DNA from: Bilabrum cf. latius
Lineage: Eukaryota > Bigyra: Bicosoecida > Bigyra > Bicosoecida
Length of the DNA: 64,000 nucleotides
Direction of reading: 5' to 3'
Assembly: GCA_965178125.1 (NCBI GenBank)
Contig: OZ237757.1
Location: 806,001 to 870,000 of the forward strand
Each line of letters opens with the position of its first letter. The stretch's first letter is position 1. Below the pieces are notes generated by a model that was not told the DNA's origin, searched no databases, and saw only the letters and a list, made by a program, of their open reading frames with translations. This document shows positions 33,217 through 45,200 of this stretch, piece after piece. The position numbers and the translations under genes are program-made.

Positions 33217-36200
33217 ATGGTAGAGAGCGCCCAATTTGAAGTCTTGGTGAGCACAGTGCTTGAGAAACGTTACAGTATTGGGTCAGATCGAGTTCTATGT
33301 GCAATTGACCCCCGCACCTTTCTCAGCGGCAGGGTTCAAGGGCAAGCTATTGGCACATAGAACTCGCGAAACTTCGGGTGGTTTGTCTTCTGCGCAGCCT
33401 CTCCGCTTTAATGTACGTAAAGAGTTTCCTCGCAGACAAGCCAAGCCTTTCTTGTTGAGTAGATTGGGCTGCTGATAGACTGCTACCTGGACCCGCTGCG
33501 AAATGTTGGATGCCCGGGCGCGCACCAGCTCAGGGAAGCTGGGGCTCTGGCACTTGCCGAGTCCAGACGTCTTTTATCAAATCTTCGCCAGGGCCTTTAG
33601 ACGACAGGTGCAAATGGCGAGGCGCCATGGTCCGTAGATGCCGTCGCTGGTGCATGTGCTCGCTTGCGCCGCCCGTTCGCCCTGTACATGGTAGAGCACC
33701 GGGCATGGCAAGGGCAACTCCTTGACTTTGTCCGAAGCAATGAGCGCGCTGCACAAGTGATGGGTCGCTGCAAAGAGACGCACCAGAGACGAGTGGCGGA
33801 CATCGTGCGGTCGATCGAATCGTTCGCTCCACCGGCCTCCGCAGGGAGCAGCAGTACCAGCGTAACCGAAAGCGACGCCACCTCTTAGTCGCGCAAGGGC
33901 CCTCGCCAGCGATCAGCCTCGGAGGATCCCCTCAGGCAGGCCATCGGGCTCCCCCCGCTGGAATCCAGGCGATCGAGCGACCTGTCCGGGCACGCTTCCG
34001 GGCGCTCCTCGCCCGTTCTAGGTTCCGCAAACGGCGGCGCCGCCGCGGGAAGCACCCCGGGTCTACGAGACTCCTCGGCGCTCAAGCGCCGGGAGCAGGC
34101 CGCCGCGGGCGGGCCCCTCCTCACCCGCCTGGAGGCCTCGCAGCTGGGCAGGCAGGCGCTCGCGGCTCTCCTTGTGGCACCAGTGCAGAGGCCCACGAGG
34201 CTGGAGCTGCTGGCCAGGAGGGTGGCCGAGGAGGCAAACCGGAAATAGAGGAAGGAATCGGTCCCGGGGGCAGCCCCGGACCCGGGGCTGCAGGAGCTGG
34301 CGCGGCGTGCGGAACTCGCGCGCGGCGCCGCGGCCGAGGTCAACCTGGCGGTGGACGCTGCCCTGGCCGCGGCAGAGAGCGCGGGGGCCCTTCGATCCGC
34401 GGCATCGCGCATGGCGCTGCCCCTGCCGCCCACGGACCCCCGCGCCGCGAGGGCTCGCCTGGCCCAGCTACGGAGCGCATCGGCCCGAGGGGGGGGTGGG
34501 CCTAGGGCCGCCGAGCGGCGGTCCAGCCGAGCCACGAGCCGACCCAGGACCAACGAGACACAGATGGCCGCGGCGGGGTTCGTCCGGCGGCCGCTGCAGT
34601 GCAATGCATCCGGGATCCTGCTGCACCCGCGGGCCCACGCCGTCGACGAGCCTGTGCACCTGCTGGCCGTGGGGGAGCTCAGGCTCGCGTGGGGCCTGGC
34701 CGACATACACGCGGGGGCCAGGCCGGCGGGCCTGGTGGCGGCGCAGGCAGCTGCCGAGAATGCCCGGGTGCTGGGGCTGGGCCCCCCTTGGGGTCTGCTC
34801 AGCACCTCCGTGCGGGCGGTTCTAACCTCCAGGGCGCTGGTCCTGCTGGCGGACGCGCGGCCGGCCCTGGCGCAGGACCGCCTATCTGCATCGTCCGGAG
34901 CCACTGGCAGCTCTGCGCGCCCATTGCCGCAGGGGCTGCTCTCTCTCGACGAGCCGGAGCAGTGGAGCGGGACGATCCTGCGGTCCAGGAGCGGCGGGAG
35001 CCTCCTCACAGGGGGCAGCGGCACGGTGGGCGGGGGGGCTGCGAGCAGCACGGGGGGCGGGTCATCCTCTGTGCTGTCCGGTTCCTCCTCCCAGGATGGG
35101 AGGGTGGGGAGCGGGGCGGGGTGGGGGGACCAGGCCCCCGCCACTGGGTACGACGCGACGCCCGAGGGCAGGCTGTGCACCATGCCTGCAGGGTACGTGG
35201 TCGGGGTGATTCCCGTGGGGCGGGACTCGGGATGCCGCGTGGAGTGGCTGTCCTCCTCTTCCTCCTCCTCGTCATCATCATCAACGGCAGCAGGGAAAGG
35301 CCCGGGAGGGCCGCGCGTGCAGCGAGGGGACTCCGTGGGGAGCCTCCTCGGGAATGCCCCTGGAAGGGGTCGCTCAGGCAGCCTCAGTGCCAGCCGCAGG
35401 TCGAGGCAGTTCGCGCTCCTGATCCCCAGAGAGAAGCTCAGGCAGGGGGCCAGGTCCATGCTGCGGACATCGGCGGGGAATGCCGAAGCGTGGAGCGCCG
35501 CGGAGGATGACCTGGCGGGGGATGGGCCAGGGAACAACGGTGCTGGAAGCCGGGGTGCCGCCGCAACCTCCACCTCCTCCACCACCTCCGACCCGTCCGA
35601 GCTGTGCTGCGCCCTCGTGGCAGAGGTGGCGGACAGGGAGCCGCTCCCTGCGTGGCAGGCCGCTTTCGCCAAGCTGGGCGCCGTGCAAGGGCGGCATGGG
35701 CGCGGCAGCGGCGGTGTGACGAGCGCGGGGTCCCTGAGCGGACTGGTCGGGGGTCGGGGTCGCGCCCATGCCCAGGGGGGCTCATCCAAGGGCATGGGGG
35801 GCATGGGCAGGAGCGGCACGGCAGCGGCGGCGGTGGTGGAGAGCCAGGGGGTGGTGGAGGGGCTGGCTCCCTTCGCCACGGCAGAGGCCCGCGCCGCCGC
35901 GGTTGCGACCGCTATCCGGCTGACCGTTGGTGGGAACGTCCCTAGGACGAGCGCCACTGCCGATGCCGCCGCGGCGGCTGCGGCGACCAGCGGCTCCCCC
36001 GCCCGCAGGCAGTCCCGGCTGCGCCAGTACAACTCGAGGGGGCAGTCGTCCGCCGAGAGCGTGTCTGGGCTGCTGCCACAGGGGCAGGGCGACGACCCTG
36101 ACGGGCAGGACGGCCGCAGGAGCGCGGCAAGCAGCGCGTCTTCCTCGTCCAGCCGCGGAGACGGGGACGGGGACGGGGGGGAGTTCCTCGACGACGGCGG

Positions 36201-39200
36201 GGTTGCAGCCCCCGTGTCCTCCCGGCACTCCGTGGTCCTGCGCAAGGGCGTGCTGGACAAGAGGATCGGCAACCTGCTGACCAGGCGGTGGGCAGGGAGA
36301 TACTACGCCGCTAGGGCCACGCCGCCGCCCGAGGACGGGGCGGGGGCAGGGGCCGGCGTGGCGTCTGCCAGCCCCCTCCCCCCGTCCCCCCTGCAGGTCT
36401 CGCAGGCTCTCGCTGCTCTCATCGTGAGGAGGAGCAGCGGCGGGGGCGGCGGTGGGGGCGGGACTACGGCTGGTGCTGGTTCTGGTGCTGGTGCTGGTGC
36501 TGGTGCTGGGGGGCGCGGCGCTTCCTCCCCAAAGGGGGCCCGCGGCAGCAGTGGCACGTCTGCGCTGCCGGATGCGGACGATGCCCTGGGGCTCCATCGG
36601 GCGGGGTTCCATGCCGCGGCTGCCGTGGCGGCTGTCCGTGACCCCGGCGTGCTCCGTCAGCTCGGGGGTATCCTGGGGGTGGGAGGAGGACCCCACCATG
36701 GGGTCAGCGGCAGGGGCGCAAGTAGCCCAACTGCGCCCCTCCCCCTCCCGCCCATGCGTCCCTCGGCGGCGTGCAGCTCAAGCGGCGGGGGCGTCCTGTG
36801 GCTCGAGCAGCACAAGGACCAGACCGCGTGCGACGGCGGCAGGCGCCCCGACCGAACCCTGCCGCTGGGTCGGCTCAGCGATCTGGCCTGGAGGGACAGC
36901 GGGGCCGGAGTGCACCTGTGCGGCAGGACTGCAGAATCCGCGGCGGCGGCGGGCGGCACTCTGCCCCAGTCCTCCACCCTGGGCGGCGGTGCTTCGAGCG
37001 CGAGCGGGGCCGGGGCCTGGGGAACGGACGACGAGGCGAGGAAGCTGGAGATCGGCGTGTCCGTTGTTCCCCTGCCCCCCGAGGCCGAGGAGGCCGAGTC
37101 GGAGCAGCTGGGCGCGCTGGCGGCGACCGGCGACGCGGAGTCCCGCACCCTGTCCCTGCGGGCCCCCTCCCAGGATGACGCGCAGGAATGGGTGCTGGCC
37201 CTTGCAGCCGCGCTGGAGGCTCGCTGCAGGGTGGGAGAGGCCCGGAGGGCGCGGGTGCTGCTGGGGGCCCAGTGGAGGGAGGCGCGTAGGGAGGCGAGGC
37301 GGGAGCTCAGGGAGCTGGCGGGGAGCAAGCATGAGGCGGCCAGGGAACAAGAAAGGGAGGAAGGGTAGAAGCAGAGTCTGGCCGGGGAGCAGCAACGGGA
37401 ACAGGCAGAAGCAGATGGACCCGCCCCAGGACCATCGGCCCCCTCGCCCACGGGCCCGCCACCGCGCCCCGCCTCCCCTGGAGCACACCCGCCACCGCCC
37501 GCCGTGCCGCTCCCCGCGCCGCCGGCCTAGAGCCCCGGAACGAACGTCCAGGACGCCACAGCCCCGCTGTCCCTGTCGCCCAGCGCCAGCAAGCGTGCCG
37601 GCAAGGGACCCCGGCCGCCGCCCCTTTCCGCCGGCACGCCCCGGGCCAAGGTCAAGGGCAAGGGTTAGGGTTAGGGTTAGGGCAGGTCCGGTTCGGCGGG
37701 GGCGACCACCCCCGGGGGCATCGCGGGCAAGGCGTCTGCCTTCTCCGGCTCGTCTGCCCCCACGCCCCTCAACTAGGCCCTGGGCAAGCCGGGCCCGAAG
37801 ACCACGACCAGTGCCGCTGCGGCTGCCCAGAAGGGCAAGGGCATGGGCAAGGGCTCCCCCAGGGCGTTCTCGTTCTCGGAGGCAGCCGCCGGCGGAACCA
37901 CGGGGAGTCGCGCGGCGCCGGCCGCTTCCTGGGCCGAGTCGGGAGCACCCCCCGCGGCCTCGGCCCGCGTCCCTGCGGACAAGGTGCGGCTCGAGCTGGG
38001 CACCGCCTCGACCAAGATCGTGCGGGCCGCCGCCAAGCTCCGCTCCAGGACGGCCATGGACAAGAGGGAGGCCCGCGCGGGGAAGTTCGGGTGCACTGCA
38101 TTGCAGGTGCTAGAGATGTACGTGCGCCTGGGGCTTGGCACGCGAGCCGTGCGGTTCTTGGAAGGGATGGCCAAAGCGGCGGCGGCGGCAGCAGGCCCGG
38201 GGTCCTCGCGCACGGGGGCCAGCGGGGGTCAGCAGGGCAGCGCGGAGTCGGATGGCGGCAGCAGCGGCGGCGGTGGCAGCGGCTCGTTGCCGGGGTCACA
38301 GCAGGGCGGCGGCGCGGGGAGCGGCGGGGGTTAGATGACCGCCGCGCTGCAGCCCCAGGTGTGGGCGGCGGGCGCCCTGGCACTGGGGCGGGCGGGGCAG
38401 CTCTCCAGGGCTGTCGCCGTGTTGTCCAGGGGTCTCAGTTCCCTGGGCCCCGTGATTGCGGGGCCGGGAGCCCCCCGAGGCGCAGTGCTGGGCGCGGTGC
38501 TGCTCCGGTGCGCTGGGGCCCGCGTGTTTGCCCGCTACGGGCTGGTGAGGCCCGTGAGCAGGTGCCTCAAGCTGGTGAGAGAGGCCGCCTGGGGCGGCAG
38601 TGCGATGCACCCGGTCCGGCTGGGTCTCGGCCAGGGAGCAGCAGCGGCGGCGGCACGGGGCGCCGAGCTGGCGGTGCCTTCCGCGCTCGCCGACTGCGCC
38701 GTTGAGGCCGCGTGCAGGAGCGGCGGCTGGCGGGCGGGCGAGGCCGTGGTGGCCACCCTGCTGCGAGACGCGCTCGCGGCCAGGCAGGGAACAAGGGCCA
38801 CCCCCCTGGACCCGCAGGCTAGGGCGCGTGCCCGCTGCGCCCCGCTGCCGTCAACCCACGGCCTGGCTAGCCTGATCGAAGCCTACGGCGCCGCGGGGCA
38901 GCACGGCAGTGCGGTGCGCCTGGCGGACGCGTTGCTGGTGGCGACGGGGGCACAGACCGTGGCCGCGCTGGCGGCGTCCGCCGGTGTGACGAGCGCGCGG
39001 GGCGGGTACCCGGTGGTGCTTCCCTGCAGCCCCCTGGTGCACTGCACTGCGGACACGCTGCGCGTGCAGGCCGAGGCCGAGGAGGAGGCGAGGCAGCGGA
39101 GGCAGCGGAGGCTGAGCGGGGAGCGGAGGCGCAGGCGCTCCCAGTCCAGCCTGGTGCTGGCCCGGGGGAGCTTCAAGAGGGGCAGGTCCTCCGGTGTGCT

Positions 39201-42200
39201 CCTGTCGGGGGGGCAGCCCGCCCTGGGGGCTGGGGGTAGCGGGGCTGGGGGCAGCGGGGGCGCGTGGGGGGTCGAAGGGGACGGGGAGCCTGACGGTGCT
39301 TCGCTCGGGGGGGTGCTGGCGGGGGCAGGCCTCGTGGGCGAGGTGGTGCGGCTGCTGCACGCATGGAACGGCGTGACTGTGTCCGTGTCAGACTCCGCTG
39401 ATGCCCCCGAGGGCGGCGGTGGGGATGGGGATCGTGCCGGGGAACAGCGCCCCGAGGGACTCCCAGGGGATATCCCCTGGCCCCTGCAGGGGGTCCCCCA
39501 CGGAGGCAAGCCCCTCGTCGAGTCAGCCGATGATGACCCTTCCATCCTCACCCAGGGAACAAGAGGCGGAGGGCACGTCACGGGGGCCATCCTCGGAGGC
39601 ACCCGCTCAGCGCTGCACCCCACCCTGCGAGCCACCCGGCGCCCCTGGGACCCACTCATCGCGGCGGACGGGAGCACCTTCCTGTCCCTGCTGCGGGGGC
39701 TGTCCTCCGGTGGCCGCACGGGGGACGCTGCGGCGGTCCTTGAGGCGGCCCGTGCCGCAGGGGGCGCGGTGGGCCGCATCAACCGGGAGATTTTGGCGAC
39801 GGCCTCGTCCCACGGGGCAGCGTGCGTGGCATCACCCGTGGACAGGGCCAGCATGCGCGACATCCCCGCGGTTGCGGCCGCGTGGGTGCATGCGTGCAAG
39901 GCCGCAGATCGCGCAGAAGCAGAGGGGGGAGCAGAAGCCTTTAGTGCTCGAGGAGAAGGAGAAGGAGAAGCAGCACGGGTTGGGGCGGGCGGGACGACGG
40001 GGTACCGGTCGCAACAGCCCGCCGGACCGAGGACGCCGTCGCCCCCGCCGCTAGGCAACGCATCCGGCGGGAACGCAGCCCCGCCGCACTCGTCACACGG
40101 CTCGGGGAAGTCCCCCTCCACCCCGCCCCCGATGGACGTGTCGGCGCTCGCCGCAGCCCACGGGCAGTCCCCGGCGGCGGACCCTCTGCTCCCCCCGGAG
40201 AGACCCAGGGAGGCGTGGATGGCCGCGGTGCTGACTGACGGGCTCGCTGACGCTGGCACTCGTCACATGAACGCCCGTCTCGCGGCCAGAGACGCCGCGG
40301 TGCTGACTCGGCCCACGGGAGACGCGGCATCGGACGACGTGCTGTTCCTGCGCAGGGCCGGCCTGGAGCTTGGTGACGGGTGCCCGGGCTTGGTGCTCCC
40401 GGGAGACGAGGGGCAGCCGCAGGACGCCGGCGCCGGCACTGGCACTGGCACTGTCGCACCGGGCGAGAAAGGGCACGGGGCCTGGTGGCGGCTGCTGCCC
40501 GAGGTGTGCTGCCAGGGGGCGGCCTGGGCCGAGCTCATCGCCGCGCACGCGCAGGCCAAGGACACGGGGGCGGCGGTCGAGATGCTGTCGGACCCTCGGG
40601 GAACAGTGGGCCCCCCCGCGGGGCAGGCCTCTGTCCTTGCCCCCGCCGGTGCCGGTGCCGGTGCCCCGTCCTCGTCCTCGGCTTCGGCGGCAGGGGCAGA
40701 CGGGCCAGGCAGGGACAGGGACAGGGACGAGCGGGCGGTGGTGGCCGCGGTCCTGGCGGCGGCGCAGGGAGAGGACTTCCGGTCTGCGCGTGAGGCATAC
40801 GTGGAATCGATCGGAGCCGCCGCCACCTCGCTGAGCGCCCGCCCCCACGACGCGATGATCCGGGCGGCGGGGACCCTGGGCGCGGCGGCGGCCCGCTCCG
40901 GCACCGTCATGGGGGCAGCGATGCTGTCGATGGGCGGCGTGGGGTCGGGCCCGGGCGCCCTGGATGGGGACAGGACGGGCGGGTCGGACGAGGCCGCGCT
41001 GTACGGGAGGCAGGTGGGCGAGGCGGCGGCGATGGCGGCGCATGGGGAGCACGACCCTCTCCTGCAGCGGCGTGCGGCAGAGGCCCTCAAGCTGGCCAGA
41101 GACATATTCGGGATGATGGCCAGGGCTCCTCCCGTGGCGGGCGAGTTCAAGAAACCGGGCGGGTCGGGCAAGCAAGGCGCAGGTGGGAACGGGAGCGGGA
41201 AGGCAATCCGCGCGCCCCTTCATGCCGCGGGGAACAAGAGCTTCAAGCGCGCCTTCTCCCGAGCTCAGATCATCAAGCGCAAGACCTCCCTCCTGCCCGC
41301 TGCAGCCCCCAGGCTCTCCCAGCTGGGCGCCTCTGCCTCTGCCGCTGCAGGCAAGCAAAGCGGCGGTGCATCCCAGTCCCCTCAGATCGCGGCGAGGGGA
41401 ATGCCCCAGAGACCAAGGAGCGAGACGCTGATGAAGCTGCTGGGCCCTCAGGGCGTGGACGCTTAGACCCCGCAGGCGTGCACCGCCACCTACCAGGCCC
41501 TCATGGTCGCATTCAGCGGCACGGGCAGCTCGAGGCGGGTGCTGGAGGCGGCGCAAGCCATGCTGCACGAGGGGGTGGCGCCCGACATGCCCACGCTCGC
41601 CGTGATGCTGTCGGTGCTGCCCGCGGCGAGGCAGGCGCAGGCGGCGTGCAGGGCCGTGGAGACGCTGTGCGCTTGTTCCCTGGACATGGAGGAGGCGGAC
41701 CCCAAGGGGCTGCTGTTGGCGGAGGCCCCCTGGGAGAGCAGGCAGGCCGTTGGGGGCGGCCTAAGCATCGGCACCGTCAGTCGTCGCGCCTCTCTCGCCG
41801 TGCAGGACGGGGCACAGGCTTCGCACTCGTCACACTACGCGGACCACCTGGCGAAGCACCCCTTGGAGGCTCTGCGGCAGGAGGGCCCACTGGGCTGCCT
41901 CATGGCTAAGACGTACGCGGAGGCGGGGGCTCTGGGCAAGGCCGAGGGTGCTCTGCGGCGGGTGGAGGCGGGACCCCCGCCCCCCGCCGAGGTGCTGGCA
42001 GACGCCTACACGGCCGTGCTGGACGCGCTGGGGGACAAGGGCAGGGCGGACGCGGCGGAGAGGGTGGTGAGGAGGAAGGCGAGGTCGGCCGTGCTACAGG
42101 CAGGGGGGAATGCGGGAGGGGGAGGGGGAGGGGCCGGCGAGGGCGGCGGAGATGGGGCCGATGAAAGCGGGGCGGGCACAGGAACGGGGGCAGGGAGGGC

Positions 42201-45200
42201 GCCTGGCCTGGCCCTGTCCGTGGCGGATCTCCTCTTCGGGATCGCTGGGGCCGGCAGCGGGGCGGGGCTCGACGCCGACCTGGCGCCCGTGCCGGGTGCA
42301 TCGCACGGTGGTGGTCCTCTCCGGCCCCCGGGTGCTCCGGGGCGGCACGCGCACACCCTGGCTCCCGCGGGACAGCGGCGGGCGTCCATTCTGCTCGTGG
42401 GCCCGGGCGGGCTGGACGGCGAGGGTGGCGCGTCGCATGCTACGGGGTCAGGGAGCGGCAGTCCAGGGCGGGAGGGCGGGGGCAGCACGCCCATGGTCGT
42501 GTCTCCAGCGGGTCGGAGCGGGCTCACCGCGAGGATACACTGGGGCGAGGACAATGAGGGGGCTGCGCGCTGGGGTGGCAGGCACGGGCATGGGCACGCG
42601 AGCGAGCGGTAGCGGCTGCAGGCAGAGCTGGACCGCCGGGCGGCTCGTGTGCTGCAGCTCGCCAACGCGTTCCTCGCACTGCCCCCTGAGGCCACGGCCC
42701 TGGTGATTGACGTGGCTCAAGGGGTCAGGACGGAGCAGGCCTTCGTGTCTCTGGAGCAGCGGCTGGGGCTCGGGGGCAAGGTGGCTGACGCGAGGCGTCT
42801 GTTCGAGAGGCTGCAGCGGCTGCGGGGGACGCGGCGGCACTGTGCCGTGCTGCTGCGGGAGGGGGGCAAGCGTGTGGACGGGCTGCTCTCCGAGCGGCTG
42901 GGCGCCGTGGGGCGTGAGGCGAGGTAGAGGAGGAGTTCCAGGAGGAGTTCCAAGATGCTGGGGGCGGAGCAGCTCAGGGACCTCAGGGCGAAGGCGGAGC
43001 AGAGACGGGCGGACCGGGCGGCAAGGAGCGCGGGAAGGCGGCCCGGCAAAGCGGGTCCGGTCGGCCGAATGGAAGGCGGGACGGCAGCTGGGTCCGCCGA
43101 GGGAGCAGCGGTCGGGGCACAGCAGCTGGGTACGGTGGCTGAAGGGGATGAAGAGGAGGAGGACGAGAAGGAGGAGGAGGAGGAGGAGGAGGAGGAGGAG
43201 GAGAGCGGGCCCCCCTCGAGGCGGAGCAGCATGCCAGAGTACTCGGATACGGAAAGCGAGGAAGGAGAGGATGAGGATGGTTGGCGAGGCAGGGGCGAGG
43301 AGGAGGAGACAAAGGATGGCGAGGAGGAGGAGGATGGCGAGGAGGAGGAGGACAGCAGCGATGATTCCGGCTCCGAGTCGGACCTCAGCGACGAGGAGCA
43401 GGAGCAGAGGGGCGCGGTGCTGCGGGATGTCGCCGAGATGCTGCTGCTGGGGCACGGCGACGGCAACGACCAGCCGGAAGGAGGTGCCGCCAGCACCAGC
43501 ATAACGGATGAAGAGAGTCGGCTGGTTGTGGCTGCCGCGCTGCTGGCCGAGCGGGCGATCGTCTTTGCCCACTCGCAGCCCTCGCCCTCTGCAGGCGGCG
43601 GCGCCGACGTGGTGCAGTTCCGCATCCGGACGGACGACGTGTTCCGCGCCATGGACAGGGCCGACGCCCTGCCCGGGGATTCGGAGCCGTTCGCCGCCCT
43701 GGTGGAGGCATGCGGTCGGCCGGGGGGGCACGGCCTCGTGCGGGAGGCGCTGGCGGCCATGCGAGCCCAGGGTGTGGAGCCCGACGGGCGCGTCTGCGCC
43801 GCCGTGGTGGGCGCGATGGCCGCGAGCGGGAGGGGGGCCCTCGCTCTCGACGCGGTGCGGTGGCTCGCGCGAGGGCTGTCGGGGACTCGCGCGGCGCCGC
43901 GCATGCTGGCCCTGACTGCGGATGTTCCGCTGGTCTCGGCGCTGCTGAGCGCGGCCGGGGCGGCTGGCCGTGCCGGTGACGTAGTGCGCATATGGGTAGC
44001 CTACCGCGGAGCCCAATCGCAGCATCAGCGGCGGGCGATACGGGGCCGCAGAGGTGCGCGTGTATCCGCGATCGATCATGCTCTGGAGGAGGAGGACGCT
44101 GCAGGCGGCGGGAATGGCAACAGCAGCGGCGGCTTCTTGGCTGCCGCGGTGCACCGCGGCAGGGAGGAGACCCGAGACCACCTCAACCAGGGCGGAGATG
44201 AAGACCGCGGGGAACAATACGACGCCGGCGCTGCCTCTCGACCTGGCCTGCTCTCCAGGCGAGGACTCGCGGGGCGGCTGGCAGCTCCAGACTTCAGGCG
44301 CGCGGCAGCGGAGTCCCAGCTGATCGACCTGATGCTGCTGGCCCTCGGGGCCGCCGGGGGCTGCGTCGCGGATTCGGAGCCGGAACTCTCGGCGACCAGC
44401 GGGTGCGCGCTGGGGGCCCGAGCCCCCGTTTGGTGGACCGACTCGGAATCGAAAACAGAGACCCCGGGGGCTGTCGCAACGTCTGCAGCAGCAGCGACCG
44501 GCCGCGAGAGCAAGGGCGCGCCGGGCGCTCGATGGACCGCGAGCGTGCGGGCGGGTGCTTGCAACCTTGCCCGCCGGGAGGTGCTTGCGCGGGTGGGGCT
44601 GGGCGAGGCCCCCTCGGCTGGGACGGCGGCGGGGCTGGCGCTGGTGCTCCGCGAGTTTGGGGGCGCGGAGGGCCGGCGGCAGGGGCGTGAGATCCTGCTC
44701 GCACTCGCGCGCGGGCTGGGCCGCGGGATCGTGCAGCTGGCTGGGAGCAGCCTGAGGGGCGGACCGGGTGTTGGTCAAACTGGTGTTCCATTGGACGGCC
44801 AGTCCAAGGGTGGAGAGGAGCAGAAGGAACAAGAGGCAACGAAGGACGGAGAGGAGGGCGACACTGGATATGCTTCGGCGGGCGAGGCATGCCTTGACCT
44901 GGCCTCCTTGCCCATTGTTCTCTTCGCCCTCACTCGGCTGGGCCTGGCGGCGGAGGCGCGGAGGCTGTGTGACCTCCTGAGGGCAGTCGGAGGCGCCCTT
45001 CGAGACGGGAGCAGCGGACCCGGGGCGGTGTCTGGGCTGCTGCGCGGGATGGGGCTGTCGGACTCGGAGCTGCTCGCGGGGGCGGGGGCGGGAGCCGCCT
45101 CCGGGGGCTCTGGCGGTGCTGCGGCTGTGGCGGCCTCTGCGATGGACGCGTCGGTCCGCGATTCCGCCCATTCCCTTTGGCTGGCGGCGGCGGCGGGGCG

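Noticed and set aside
37665-37682. Chromosome end
   Set aside because: Only three TTAGGG units, with coding sequence continuing in the same frame on both sides.
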